The notes: a model not told the origin generated them from the sequence alone. A stretch of 64,000 nucleotides of DNA from CAYJBH01 sp964369965 (GCA_964369965.1 CAYJGF010000010.1:21946-85945); one strand, 5' to 3'. Positions 7,107 to 16,292 are shown, numbered from the stretch's first letter. Made by a program: numbers and translations.

Positions 7107-8117
7107 GTGTCGTTAGATGAGCGAAAAAAGCGCATATTGAGTGAGATAGTTTTGCTCTATGAGTCGATCGGTGAGCCGGTAGGGTCGGGGCTACTCGCAA
7201 AACATATCGAGATGACGGTGTCCACCGCGACCCTGCGCGCCGAGATGGCGGCACTTACGCGCCTCGGATTGCTCGCACAGCCTCACACCTCTGCCGGACG
7301 TGTGCCGTCCACCGAGGGGTACAGATATTACGTTGAAAATCTGATGGAGCGACACTCCGGTCTTAAAAAAAATATACGGGAGCACATCGACCGACAGCTC
7401 ACCTCGCTCGACCGCCAGACCGACCGATTTATGCAGGGCGTTGCGTCCTCGCTATCCGATGTGATAGGGTTGCCGGCGTTTTCCACCCTCCCGAGGAGTG
7501 AGAATATGCAGATTGCACAGTTTCGGCTGTTGCAGGTGGGGCAGAATACGGTGCTTATAGTGGCGGTAGCATCGGAGGGGACACCTCACACCCGTGTGGT
7601 TCGTCTTTATGAACGTATGGACGAGCGATTTTTACGTCACTGCTCCGATATACTGAACTCGGGTCTGTGCTTTATCAGCAGACAGGACATTACAGTGTCG
7701 ATGTTGAGGGATATTATTGCATTGCTCCCGTCCCCGACCGCCGCAGCGGAGATTGTCATGGGCGCGGTCGCATTGATGGAGAATATGAGCGGTGTGCGCG
7801 TCTATTATGAGGGGTTAGAGCATCTGGTGCACGTCTCGGAAAACGGTGTCGGTTTGAACGCACTTTTAAACCTTATCGGCGACCGCGATGCATTTTACAG
7901 ACTGCTTAGTGTGGCAAGTGAAAATGCCGGTGTTCTGCTATGTGAGGGGATGGAGTGCGGTGCGAACGGACTGGTAGTTCTCTGTGAAACATATCAGGCA
8001 GGCGGAGGTTTGACAGGTCGAATAGGGGTGCTCGGGCCGGAGCGGTTGTCCTACCGCCGTGCCATACCCACCATAAGATACTACACCGATAGGATAAGCG
8101 GTATATTAACTGCATAA
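7107..8117 (+). CDS. hrcA: Heat-inducible transcription repressor HrcA
   Basis: Winged-helix repressor of class I heat-shock genes that binds CIRCE and is kept active by GroEL. The N-terminal DNA-binding part includes RKKRILSEIVLLYESIGEPVGS and STATLRAEMAALTRLGLL, followed by HTSAGRVPSTEGYRYYV, all hallmarks of HrcA. The C-terminal GAF-like domain contains the conserved end GRIGVLGPERLSYRRAIPTI. The start at GTG 7107 lies 8 bases after AGAGAGG; a GTG at 7098 overlaps the ribosome site and is less likely. The length of 336 residues is normal. It is first gene of the hrcA-grpE-dnaK-dnaJ cluster and autoregulated through CIRCE. Confidence 0.95.
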   Translation: MSLDERKKRILSEIVLLYESIGEPVGSGLLAKHIEMTVSTATLRAEMAALTRLGLLAQPHTSAGRVPSTEGYRYYVENLMERHSGLKKNIREHIDRQLTSLDRQTDRFMQGVASSLSDVIGLPAFSTLPRSENMQIAQFRLLQVGQNTVLIVAVASEGTPHTRVVRLYERMDERFLRHCSDILNSGLCFISRQDITVSMLRDIIALLPSPTAAAEIVMGAVALMENMSGVRVYYEGLEHLVHVSENGVGLNALLNLIGDRDAFYRLLSVASENAGVLLCEGMECGANGLVVLCETYQAGGGLTGRIGVLGPERLSYRRAIPTIRYYTDRISGILTA

Positions 8118-8149
8118 AATAAGAAAAACTGAAATGGAGAACTTAAACC

Positions 8150-8692
8150 TTGAAAAAAAATGAGAAAAAGGATAAGACTGTCGAGAATGTTGAGGCGCAG
8201 GAGGTTTTAAAGGATATGCAAGAGCCGGTGCAGGAGCCGGATACACAGCCGGAAGATGAGGCAGTGCAGGCAGACCAGCCGGACGAGCTAACCGAAATTA
8301 AAGGTCAACTTTTGCGCTCTCTTGCGGAGTATGACAACTATCGCAAACGCTCCACCAAGGAGAAAGAGGCGGCTTTCACAAATGGCATGAGCTACGCCGT
8401 CGAGAAGTTGATACCGGTTCTTGACACCCTCGCAATGGCGGAGGCGTCACCCTGTGCCGACGAGGAATTTAAAAAGGGGATAACCTTAACCCTGCAAAAG
8501 GCGCAGAATGCCTTTGAGGCGCTCGGTGTCACCGAGATTGCCGCCGAGGGGGAGCGATTTGACCCGGAGCTACATGCCGCCGTCATGCAGGAAAAAGGCG
8601 ACGAACCGGGGATGGTCATGAGGGTTTTGCAAAAGGGATATTGCATCGGTGATAAGGTTATAAGACACAGCACCGTCAGCGTCAGCGAATAG
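8150..8692 (+). CDS. grpE: Nucleotide exchange factor GrpE
   Basis: Co-chaperone that releases ADP from DnaK. The protein has a very charged, low-complexity N-terminus (residues 1-45, with repeated QEP/QPE), then a long coiled coil leading to LAEYDNYRKRSTKEKEAAFTNG and the conserved beta-domain GERFDPELHAAVMQEKGDEPGMV with VLQKGYCIGDKVIRHSTVSVSE. The start is TTG at 8150, 9 bases after GGAGA; no in-frame ATG fits. It lies 32 bases downstream of hrcA. Confidence 0.94.
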   Translation: MKKNEKKDKTVENVEAQEVLKDMQEPVQEPDTQPEDEAVQADQPDELTEIKGQLLRSLAEYDNYRKRSTKEKEAAFTNGMSYAVEKLIPVLDTLAMAEASPCADEEFKKGITLTLQKAQNAFEALGVTEIAAEGERFDPELHAAVMQEKGDEPGMVMRVLQKGYCIGDKVIRHSTVSVSE

Positions 8693-8790
8693 CATTTTTT
8701 AAAGATTACTCAGAGTTGTGACGATACAATTCTTTGTATATATAGCTAAAATTACTTTTATTTTAATAGTAGAGAAAGGGAATATTTATT

Positions 8791-10614
8791 ATGGCAAAGA
8801 TTATAGGTATAGATTTAGGTACCACAAACTCCTGTGTTGCGGTTATCGAGGGCGGTGAGCCGGTCGTTATCGCCAACGCAGAAGGGGCGCGCACCACCCC
8901 GTCGGTCGTCGCGTTCTCCGCCACCGGCGAGCGTATGGTCGGTCAGGTTGCAAAGCGTCAGGCTATCACCAACCCGACACGCACCATCGCCTCCATCAAA
9001 AGGGAGATGGGCACCGACCATAAGGAGACCATCGACAATAAAGACTATACCCCACAAGAAATTAGCGCGATGATCCTCACCAAACTTAAAGCGGATGCAG
9101 AGGCATACCTCGGCGACAAGGTGACCGAGGCGGTCATCACCGTGCCGGCATACTTCAACGACAGCCAACGTCAGGCGACCAAAGATGCAGGCACCATTGC
9201 CGGTCTTGATGTCAAACGTATCATAAACGAGCCGACCGCGGCGGCACTCGCCTACGGCATCGACAAGGAAAACGACCAGAAAATCATGGTTTATGACCTC
9301 GGCGGCGGCACGTTTGACGTCTCCATCATTGAGATGGGCGACGGCGTGCAGGAGGTTCTTGCAACCGCCGGTAACAACCGTCTGGGCGGTGACGACTTTG
9401 ACAAACGTGTCATCGACTACCTCGCGGAGGAGTTTAAAAAAGAGAACGGCATCGACCTGCGTGACGATAAGATGGCGGCTCAACGTCTTAAAGAGGCGGC
9501 AGAAAAGGCGAAAATAGAGCTGTCCGGCGTTGCCTCCACAGCTATCAATCTGCCGTTTATCACGGCGGATGCGAGCGGTCCTAAGCATCTCGACATGAAC
9601 ATGACCCGTGCAAAGTTCAATGAACTCACCGCCGATCTCGTCGAGGCGACCATGAAGCCACTGCGTCAGGCGCTGTCCGACTCCGGTCTGAAACAGGGCG
9701 ACCTGCATAAGGTTCTCCTCGTCGGCGGTTCCACCCGTATACCTGCCGTGCAGGATGCAGTCAAGGACTTTATGGGTAAAGAGGCATTCAAGGGCATCAA
9801 TCCGGACGAATGTGTCGCGATGGGTGCGGCAATTCAGGCCGGCGTCCTCGGCGGTGACGTCAAGGGAATGTTGCTGTTAGACGTAACCCCGCTCTCGCTC
9901 GGTATCGAGACGATGGGTGGCGTAACCACCAAAATTATCGAGAGAAATACCACCATCCCGACCAAAAAGAGCCAGGTATTCTCCACCGCCGCCGACAATC
10001 AACCATCGGTTGAGGTTAACGTTTTACAGGGCGAGCGTGAGATGGCAAGGGACAACAAGTCGCTCGGTATGTTCCACCTCGATGGTATACCGCCGGCACC
10101 ACGTGGTGTGCCGCAGATTGAGGTCACCTTTGATATCGACGCCAACGGTATTGTCCATGTATCGGCAAAGGATCTCGGGACATCTAAGGAGCAGAGCATA
10201 ACCATCACCAGCTCCACCAACATGAGCAAAGACGATATCGACAAAGCGGTCAAGGAGGCGGAGCAGTTTGCCGCCGAGGACAAGAAAAAGCGTGAGGCGG
10301 TGGACGCGCGCAATTCCGCCGACCAGATGGTTTTTGCTGCCGAAAAACTTATCAAGGACATGGGCGATAAGATAGACGACGCCGATAAGGCAAGCCTTGA
10401 AGAGAAGAAAAATGCCCTCAAGACAGCACTTGATGCCGACAACGCCGACGGCATGGCGGCGGCGAGCGAGGAGTTGCAAAAGGTTCTCCACGAGGTGTCA
10501 CAAAAGGTCTACAGCGCGGCAGGTGCAGAGGCAGGAGCCGCCGGCGAACAACAAACCGAGCAGGCACCGCCGAGCGATGACGGTGTGGTAGACGCGGATT
10601 TTAAAGAGGTCTGA
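8791..10614 (+). CDS. dnaK: Molecular chaperone DnaK (Hsp70)
   Basis: ATP-dependent chaperone that folds and refolds proteins with DnaJ and GrpE. It opens with IIGIDLGTTNSCVAV; other signatures are IVYDLGGGTFDVSIIE-like residues near 168 (MVYDLGGGTFDVSI), VLLVGGSTRIPAVQ near 308, the linker LLLDVTPLSLGIET near 360 and a C-terminal substrate-binding domain. The tail ends DDGVVDADFKEV, matching the usual EEVDAEF/VDADFKEV end. The length of 607 residues is typical for Firmicutes, which lack the 24-residue loop of proteobacterial DnaK. The GAGAAAGGG ribosome site is good. The gap from grpE is 98 bp. Confidence 0.98.
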   Translation: MAKIIGIDLGTTNSCVAVIEGGEPVVIANAEGARTTPSVVAFSATGERMVGQVAKRQAITNPTRTIASIKREMGTDHKETIDNKDYTPQEISAMILTKLKADAEAYLGDKVTEAVITVPAYFNDSQRQATKDAGTIAGLDVKRIINEPTAAALAYGIDKENDQKIMVYDLGGGTFDVSIIEMGDGVQEVLATAGNNRLGGDDFDKRVIDYLAEEFKKENGIDLRDDKMAAQRLKEAAEKAKIELSGVASTAINLPFITADASGPKHLDMNMTRAKFNELTADLVEATMKPLRQALSDSGLKQGDLHKVLLVGGSTRIPAVQDAVKDFMGKEAFKGINPDECVAMGAAIQAGVLGGDVKGMLLLDVTPLSLGIETMGGVTTKIIERNTTIPTKKSQVFSTAADNQPSVEVNVLQGEREMARDNKSLGMFHLDGIPPAPRGVPQIEVTFDIDANGIVHVSAKDLGTSKEQSITITSSTNMSKDDIDKAVKEAEQFAAEDKKKREAVDARNSADQMVFAAEKLIKDMGDKIDDADKASLEEKKNALKTALDADNADGMAAASEELQKVLHEVSQKVYSAAGAEAGAAGEQQTEQAPPSDDGVVDADFKEV

Positions 10615-10616
10615 TT

Positions 10617-10840
10617 AGACTAAAGACTTTATAGGCTAAAGGCTAAGGGTGAATGGCTTTATAGACTAAAGGCTAAGGGTGAAAGACTAATGGCTATAAA
10701 AGAAAAAGTTCGCCGCAACCTTTATAAATAAAAAAGGCGTAAGCCGTTACCATCACCATTCACCATTAGTCATTAGTCAAAAAGAGCCATTAGTCATTAA
10801 TTCAAAGAGTTATTAGTCTGCAAACCTTATCGGCATAAAA
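10617..10840. repeat. Tandem and inverted repeat region between dnaK and dnaJ
   Basis: Two 27-bp direct repeats with one mismatch (10627-10653 and 10657-10683), containing CTAAAGGCTAAGGGTGAA, stand 30 bp apart. Farther on, GACTAATGGCT (10685-10695) is matched by its complement AGCCATTAGTC (10786-10796). The segment CACCATTCACCATTAGTC recurs in inverted relation. No gene is present. Similar wording (CTAAGGGTGAATGGTGAA) appears in the stem-loop at 54839. Confidence 0.7.
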
Positions 10841-10882
10841 ACATCAACGATTGCACACAACCCAAACAATAAGTAGGAGAAT

Positions 10883-12034
10883 ATGGCAGATAAACGAGAT
10901 TTTTATGAGGTGCTTGGCGTCTCGCGCTCGGCAGGCGAATCGGAGCTTAAATCCGCCTATCGCAAACTTGCCAAAAAATATCATCCGGACATGAATCCGG
11001 ACAACAAGGAGGCGGAGCAGAAGTTTAAGGAGGCGAGCGAGGCGTATGAAATTCTGTCCGACAAGGACAAACGCGCAAAATATGACCAGTTCGGACATGC
11101 CGGTGTCGACCCGAATTTCGGTGCGGGCGGTGGCTTTGGCGGCGGTTTCGGCGGCGGCTTTGGCGGTGGTATAGACCTCGACGACATACTCGGCAGCTTT
11201 TTCGGCGGTGGTTTTGGAGGCGGCACTCGTCGCAACCCCAATGCGCCGGCAAGAGGTGCTGATCTGCGCGTTTCACTGAAACTTAGTTTTATGGAGGCGG
11301 CAAAGGGTTGCGAAAAAACCATCTCCATAAACAAACAGGAGAGTTGCGGTGAGTGCAAAGGCACCGGCGCGGCAAAGGGCACATCACCGGACACCTGCCC
11401 CGAGTGTGGCGGTCGAGGGGTTGTACTGCAACAACAACGCACACCGTTTGGTGTTATACAAAATCAGCGCCCCTGTAGCGCCTGCGGTGGTCGGGGTAAG
11501 ACTATAAAGAACCCTTGTTCCAAGTGCAGAGGCAGTGGCAGGGTGAGCGTACCTAAGAGTCTCGAGGTGAACATACCGGAGGGTATCGACGACGATCAAA
11601 GCATTGCACTGCGCGGCATGGGTGACGCCGGAGTGAATGGCGGACCTGCCGGTGATGTCATAGTGGTGATGTCGGTCGCAAAGGACAAAATTTTTGAGCG
11701 AGACAACTATGATTTGTGGGTGAGTATCCCCATTACTTACGCGCAAGCGACCACCGGATGTGAGCTTGTGGTGCCGACCATAGAAGGTCAGGTGCAATAC
11801 AATGTGCCGGAGGGCACCCAGAGTGGCACGGTTTTCCGACTGCGTGGCAAGGGAGTAAAATATCTCAACGGTCGCGGTCACGGTGACGAGTATGTCAAGG
11901 TGATAGTGGAGATACCTAAAAAGCTCACCAAGGAGCAACGAGCCGCCCTCTCGGCTTTTGAAGCGACACTAAAAGATGATAATTACGAACAGCGCAAAGG
12001 CTTTTTCAAAAATTTAAAGGACTTTTTTGGGTAG
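10883..12034 (+). CDS. dnaJ: Chaperone protein DnaJ (Hsp40)
   Basis: Stimulates the DnaK ATPase and delivers substrates. The J-domain at residues 3-70 carries the essential HPD in KKYHPDMNP. A long Gly/Phe-rich linker follows (repeated GGGFGGG), then four zinc-binding CxxCxGxG-type motifs between about residues 155 and 220 (CGECKGTG, CPECGGRG, CSACGGRG, CSKCRGSG) and the C-terminal peptide-binding domain. It is a complete type I DnaJ of 383 residues. It lies 268 bp from dnaK, separated by a repeat region. The ribosome site is TAGGAG. Confidence 0.97.
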   Translation: MADKRDFYEVLGVSRSAGESELKSAYRKLAKKYHPDMNPDNKEAEQKFKEASEAYEILSDKDKRAKYDQFGHAGVDPNFGAGGGFGGGFGGGFGGGIDLDDILGSFFGGGFGGGTRRNPNAPARGADLRVSLKLSFMEAAKGCEKTISINKQESCGECKGTGAAKGTSPDTCPECGGRGVVLQQQRTPFGVIQNQRPCSACGGRGKTIKNPCSKCRGSGRVSVPKSLEVNIPEGIDDDQSIALRGMGDAGVNGGPAGDVIVVMSVAKDKIFERDNYDLWVSIPITYAQATTGCELVVPTIEGQVQYNVPEGTQSGTVFRLRGKGVKYLNGRGHGDEYVKVIVEIPKKLTKEQRAALSAFEATLKDDNYEQRKGFFKNLKDFFG

Positions 12035-12052
12035 GGTTTTAGTCAATGTAAA

Positions 12053-12274
12053 CAGGTGGCAACGGTAATTCGTTGCCACCTGCAGGCTGTCGAAAAAGTT
12101 CGACAGCCCCGGGAGGGGATGCATCCCCTCCCGGTACCCTCCCCCACAAATGGCTTTGCGAAGCCATTTGTCGAAGGTCAAATTCGCCGCGCATGTCACC
12201 GAATTTGACATTTTAAGGGATTTACAGGTTTTTTTGACACTCTGCAGGTGGCAACGGTAATTCGTTGCCACCTG
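12053..12274. repeat. Array of six consecutive palindromes downstream of dnaJ
   Basis: In order: CAGGTGGCAACG with complement (12053-12082, 6-base loop); GGCTGTCGAA with complement (12085-12108); a perfect 26-bp palindrome starting CCGGGAGGGGATG (12109-12134); ACAAATGGCTT with complement (12146-12171); TCAAATTCG with complement (12178-12208); and an exact second copy of the first 30-bp palindrome (12245-12274). The two identical copies frame the array as direct repeats. There is no coding capacity. At least part may terminate dnaJ and the convergent mcp transcript. Confidence 0.85.
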
Positions 12275-12295
12275 TTAAAATTAGCTAAAGTTATT

Positions 12296-14323
12296 TTACT
12301 CGCCTTTTATCTTAAATTTTGAAACTAAGGTTTGCATATTATTCGCCTGAGAGGAAAGCTCTTCACTACTTGCCGCGGTTTCCTCGCTTGCCGATGAATT
12401 AGCATGTACAACACCTGAAATTTTATCGACATTAGTAGCGATTTCATGAACGAGGTCAAGTTCGCTTTCAACGGTGCTTGAAATCTCCGTGACATCAGAG
12501 ACGATTTTACGCATCATACCCTTAATGTTGTCCATAAATCCAATAGTTTCTTCTGCGTTGACACTAACCTCGGAAATTGACGAGACAGTCTCCCCAATTA
12601 AGGCGGATGTTGTCTTTGCGGCATCTGCTGACTTTGAAGCAAGATTTCTAACCTCATCGGCAACCACCGCAAAGCCCTTGCCGGCAGCGCCTGCGCGAGC
12701 GGCTTCCACCGCCGCGTTGAGAGCCAAAATATTGGTTTGGAATGCGATGTCTTCAATCGTTTTAACAATTTTACTTACTTCAAATGATTTTGTATTAACT
12801 TCCCGTATTTCATCAATTAAAGTATTTAATTTAAATAAGGTGTTCTCCAGTTCTTGCTCTGTGTTGCTAATTTCCTGAGTAATTTCGACAACACTGTTGT
12901 TTGTGGCTTCAAATTGAGTTTGCATGGTGGTTGCGGAGTTGTTTAAATTTTCAATAGCAATTGTTTGGTTCATAGAGCCTTCGGCAAGCATTTGCGCACT
13001 TGTTGCAATCTGCTCCGAGCCGGACTTTACCTGTGTCGAGGCAATATTAATATTGACCATAACCGAGGAGAGCTCGCAAACCAAACTTTCAAGTGCCTTG
13101 GACAAAACATCTTTATCACCTCTTAACTTCACATCGATGTCAAGATTACCTGCGGCGATTTCTGACATTTTCTCAACACCACTTTGAATACCGTGGCTTG
13201 TTTCCTCGAAAGACTTTACAAGCTGTGCAATTTCCTCCTCTTGAATGTGAGCTGTGCCCAGAAAATCAGTTTTAACACCGGACGTGTCACCCACAGCAAG
13301 TTGTCTCGCCCACTGTGTAATTGCATCGATTGGTTTTACGATACTGCCGGCCATTTTTGAGGCGGTGAATATATTGACTCCGATAGTTGCAATTATGGCA
13401 ACTATTATCAATGCGATTAGTATAAAGATAACTTGATATAATTCAAAAACCGGGGCAACAGTTGCAATTGAAAGGTTTGCGGTGCCGACGGGGCGATATG
13501 TGACGACGGACAATGTGCCGTCAACAGTTGTAATGGTGGTGCCCTCTTTACCGGAAGTCATCGCAACAATTACATCTTTAAATCCATCACTCATAGATGC
13601 GATATATTCAGCGGACACACTGTCGTCCGGTTCAGCCGACAGCCAGTTTTGCATAAGCACAATGTCATCGTTGGGGTGGCTGGACAATGTGCCGTCGGAG
13701 TTCAACATAAATGTATAACTGTTGTCGGTAATGCTTTGACTGTTGACCACTTCGGATAGGTATTCAAGTCGGACAAACCCAACCAATACGCCGTTTTTCA
13801 TGCCCGATTCATCATATGTCGGGGCGCCGATCCCCATGATTCTCCTCCCTGTACTGTTAGAGAAAGTGGGGTCTGCAACATGGGTGATTTCGCTATTCCA
13901 CGGAACGGTAAAATATGATTTGTCAGCAATAGAAACATGGCGACTGTCAGCACCTTCTGTGTGTGCAACATTGACCGCAGTTTCATCGGTTACAAGAAAG
14001 TGCGACCAGACACCTCCCTCAAGCGACATAAAATCGTTCATATGAGGTTCCATCCTGCTGTAATCGAGAGAATAGACCTCCGGGTTTTTAGCGCTTAATT
14101 CAACAGCAAGTGAATATTTATCAATCCGTTCAACTAAGTTTTCAACTATAATATCATTTCTGTCGTCAAGTTCTTTTTGCTTTTCGCCTGCAATAATTGT
14201 ATATGTAAGATACATGATTATTAACATTGCAATGGCAATTGGAATTGCAAAAGACAATATTGTTTTTTGGGTAATAATTTTCTTGAGTGCGCGTGTGTTG
14301 TTATTGCTTGTTTTGATTTTCAT
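12296..14323 (-). CDS. Methyl-accepting chemotaxis protein with Cache sensor domain
   Basis: Transmembrane chemoreceptor that controls CheA kinase. After a basic start, TM1 lies at about residues 20-40, followed by a periplasmic-type Cache domain (about 45-290, with SFMLNSDGTLSSHPND and VVTYRPVGTANLS), TM2 near 297-322, HAMP near 325-395 and a long cytoplasmic coiled coil. The tip contains EDIAFQTNILALNAAVEAAR near residue 540 and GFAVVADEVRNLA, the conserved CheA/CheW contact hairpin. The length of 675 residues is typical. It is a lone gene with AGGGGATT as ribosome site. The ligand is unknown; Cache domains often sense small organic molecules. Confidence 0.95.
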   Translation of the reverse strand: MKIKTSNNNTRALKKIITQKTILSFAIPIAIAMLIIMYLTYTIIAGEKQKELDDRNDIIVENLVERIDKYSLAVELSAKNPEVYSLDYSRMEPHMNDFMSLEGGVWSHFLVTDETAVNVAHTEGADSRHVSIADKSYFTVPWNSEITHVADPTFSNSTGRRIMGIGAPTYDESGMKNGVLVGFVRLEYLSEVVNSQSITDNSYTFMLNSDGTLSSHPNDDIVLMQNWLSAEPDDSVSAEYIASMSDGFKDVIVAMTSGKEGTTITTVDGTLSVVTYRPVGTANLSIATVAPVFELYQVIFILIALIIVAIIATIGVNIFTASKMAGSIVKPIDAITQWARQLAVGDTSGVKTDFLGTAHIQEEEIAQLVKSFEETSHGIQSGVEKMSEIAAGNLDIDVKLRGDKDVLSKALESLVCELSSVMVNINIASTQVKSGSEQIATSAQMLAEGSMNQTIAIENLNNSATTMQTQFEATNNSVVEITQEISNTEQELENTLFKLNTLIDEIREVNTKSFEVSKIVKTIEDIAFQTNILALNAAVEAARAGAAGKGFAVVADEVRNLASKSADAAKTTSALIGETVSSISEVSVNAEETIGFMDNIKGMMRKIVSDVTEISSTVESELDLVHEIATNVDKISGVVHANSSASEETAASSEELSSQANNMQTLVSKFKIKGE

Positions 14324-14524
14324 AATCCCCTATACCATTTATTATGTTGCATTAAAACAATACGGCATTAGAACGTATTATCGGTTTTTGAATTATCAAT
14401 GTAATTCTCGAGCCATGATATTATAACATTTTAATAACGCAAAGTCCATAGATATATCAAATTTTTATGTTCTCATTAAATTTATTCAATGAGTGTTGAC
14501 AAACTTGTAAAGTTGCGCTAAGCT

Positions 14525-14541
14525 GAATAACAGTGTTATTC
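14525..14541 (+). promoter_or_regulatory. Probable TetR-type operator
   Basis: Perfect inverted repeat GAATAAC-agt-GTTATTC, directly downstream of a TTGACA (14496-14501) with a weak -10 TAAGCT (14519-14524). It lies just upstream of the TetR remnant, as expected for an autoregulatory site. Confidence 0.55.
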
Positions 14542-14549
14542 GAGGTGAT

Positions 14550-14816
14550 TTTATGTTAGCTCCGAGGAGAATTTCATCGACAGGATAATAAAAATAGAGG
14601 TGGCCGACACCTTGGACTATATCAACAATTTGAGCGAGGAGCAAAAAGAGGGAATTAAGGTGTCTGATGAGGCTTTATATATCCTCGCCCGCCGCCCATT
14701 GCCGCTCACTTTTTGAGATATCTTATCTTGATATATCGCTGGATGAGGCGAAAAAGCAGGTGGCAAATATAATGGAATTTTTTATGTGTGGATGGAGTAA
14801 AATTTTTGGGTTTTAA
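14550..14816 (+). pseudogene. TetR/AcrR-family regulator remnant (HTH lost, frameshifted)
   Basis: Only the ligand-binding half can be read. One frame gives SSEENFIDRIIKIEVADTLD and SEEQKEGIKVSDEALYILA. After a frameshift near 14695 another frame gives FEISYLDISLDEAKKQVANI, then MEFFMCGWSKIFGF and a stop. This C-terminal pattern is that of TetR regulators found next to MptD-like ECF transporters. The N-terminal helix-turn-helix is missing, although a GAGGTGAT ribosome site and ATG (14553) survive in front. It is the first gene of a decayed operon. Confidence 0.65.
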
Positions 14817-14838
14817 TGTCAAAAATTTTTCAATGCAG

Positions 14839-14854
14839 GTTAGTCAACGCTAAC
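14839..14854 (+). promoter_or_regulatory. TTAG-N6-CTAA operator-like site 1
   Basis: GTTAGTCAACGCTAAC, 25 bases upstream of the ECF S-component remnant. The same 14-bp frame, TTAG-N6-CTAA, occurs in front of the genes at 16976 and 17865. Confidence 0.5.
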
Positions 14855-14879
14855 AATTAATTGTAGAAAGGAAATTATT

Positions 14880-15465
14880 ATGAAGAAGTTAGAGGTAAAA
14901 GATTTTGTGTCAATCGGTATTTTCAGCGCACTGTTTGTCGTTTTCGTGGTGATAGTGTCCATATTGCAGGTTGTGCCCATATTATCGCTCGGGTATGCCG
15001 GCAATGGTGGCACTTTTCACGGGACCTGTGTACCTATTGTTCGTCGCAAGAACCGGCAAACCGCTTGCCGTATCTATCATGGGCTTGATAGTATCACTGA
15101 TAATCGGGCTTTTATTTTTCGGTAGCATCTACATATTTTTTTTCAACTTCGCATTTTTTGTCGTTGCCGATATCATTGCCTCGTTTGGAAAATACAAGAG
15201 TTATACCACAAATTTAATCAGCTATATTGTGCTGTCACTCTGGGTTTTCGGTGAGAGCGGCGCATACTGGGTGGCACAGGACTGGATGCTGGAAAAAACG
15301 GTGCAGTCCGGCTATACTCCCGAGTCTGCAAACGCTGTTTTTGCCATGGCAACCACCACAAGTTTGATTATAACAATTATTATTACCGTTGTGTTCGCCA
15401 TTATCAGCGGACTTGTTGCAAAGGTTATGTTCAAAAAGCACTTCAAACGTGCCGGTATTGTTTAA
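14880..15465 (+). pseudogene. ECF transporter S component, MptD-like (frameshifted)
   Basis: Substrate-binding membrane subunit of an energy-coupling-factor importer. It reads MKKLEVKDFVSIGIFSALFV in the first frame up to about residue 38. After an extra base near 14988-14994 it continues in the next frame as MPAMVALFTGPVYLLFVART and GKPLAVSIMGLIVSLIIGLL, ending at 15465. Together the two parts give about 195 residues and five or six hydrophobic segments, normal for the family. The frameshift, plus decay of all neighbouring operon members, argues for a pseudogene rather than a sequencing error. The substrate is unknown. Confidence 0.75.
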
Positions 15466-16085
15466 TGCAAAAGGCGCTTTTTAAATTGGACCCACGCACA
15501 AAATTATTGCTTATAATAATGATAAACGCCCTTTATTATATGGGTGGTGATTATATCTATGTGTCGATAGCAAGTCTGTTTGCAATATTTCTTATCTTTT
15601 GCTCGGGGCATGTTAAAATAGGGATACACGCCTGCATATTGTTCGTGTTTGTGGAGCTTTTAAGCACGGCTCTGCCACTCCTCCCGATCGAGCTTGTCTC
15701 CACCATCGGCACCGCATTTACAAGCGTTTTGGTGTTTTATCCGACCATACTTTATGGCATATTTTTCATCGGGACGATAAATATCAGCGAGTCCATCGCC
15801 GCTTTTTCACGTTGGAAAATACCACAGGCGGTGCTTATACCTATTATCGTGGTGGTGCGGTTTATCCCAACACTTTATAGCGAGATGCAAAACATAAGGG
15901 CATCTATGACTTTGCGAGGGCGTTCCGTTGGGCAGCTCTCACGCAGGGTCGGCACCGTTTTCCAAAACCCAAAGTCGCAGTTTTTCCATCTGAATGTAGA
16001 GGACGAGTTGACCTTCGGTCCGTCAAACCAAGCATTGCCCATCGATAAGATTAAACGGCGTGAAAAAGACACGATAAAAGATTAA
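15465..16085 (+). pseudogene. Deletion fusion: ECF T component joined to a piece of the ECF ATPase
   Basis: Residues 1 to about 155 are an EcfT membrane subunit (FKLDPRTKLLLIIMINALYY start, several helices, IRASMTLRGRSVG near the coupling region). At about residue 160 the sequence jumps to the Q-loop region of an ECF ATPase (RVGTVFQNPKSQFFHLNVED, then ELTFGPSNQALP), with no Walker A before it and no signature or Walker B after it. The frame then closes. The fused product cannot be a working T or A subunit. The next fragment starts 6 bases before this stop. Confidence 0.75.
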
Positions 16086-16255
16086 AGATAGTCATTGCGC
16101 ATAAACTCTCCAGCATAAAACATGCCGATAATATCGTTGTGGTAGATGGCGGTGAAATCGGTGAGCAGGGCACACACGACGAGCTAATAAAATCAGGTGG
16201 TCTATATAAAGAACTTTGGGGAAAGCGCACCACCGCTGCGTCGTGGAAATTATAA
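16079..16255 (+). pseudogene. C-terminal fragment of an ABC exporter-type ATPase
   Basis: Reads KIVIAHKLSSIKHADNIVVV, DGGEIGEQGTHDELIKSGG and LYKELWGK, the H-loop and C-terminal end of a fused permease-ATPase exporter half. No start and no upstream domains remain. MptD-type ECF operons in Firmicutes are often followed by two such half-transporters, so this is probably what is left of the last one after a large internal deletion. Confidence 0.75.
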
Positions 16256-16263
16256 ATAATAAA

Positions 16264-16292
16264 AAAATGCTTGTCATTACGGCAAGCATTTT
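16264..16292 (+). terminator. Terminator-like stem-loop between ECF remnant and mntP-like gene
   Basis: AAAATGCTTG (16264-16273), 9-base loop, CAAGCATTTT (16283-16292); 8 bases after the last remnant stop. A TATAAT (16295-16300) follows. Confidence 0.7.

Noticed and set aside
8815..9708. Long open frame (297 codons) on the minus strand opposite dnaK
   Set aside because: Codon mirror of a highly conserved gene; no protein-like domains or ribosome site.
11384..11938. Open frame opposite dnaJ
   Set aside because: Shadow of the dnaJ coding frame with biased codon use; no family match.
12053..12274. CRISPR array
   Set aside because: Only two copies of the 30-bp unit, 192 bp apart, with other palindromes rather than spacers between.
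12474..12878. Open frame on the plus strand inside the chemotaxis receptor gene
   Set aside because: Antisense shadow of the conserved MCP signalling domain.
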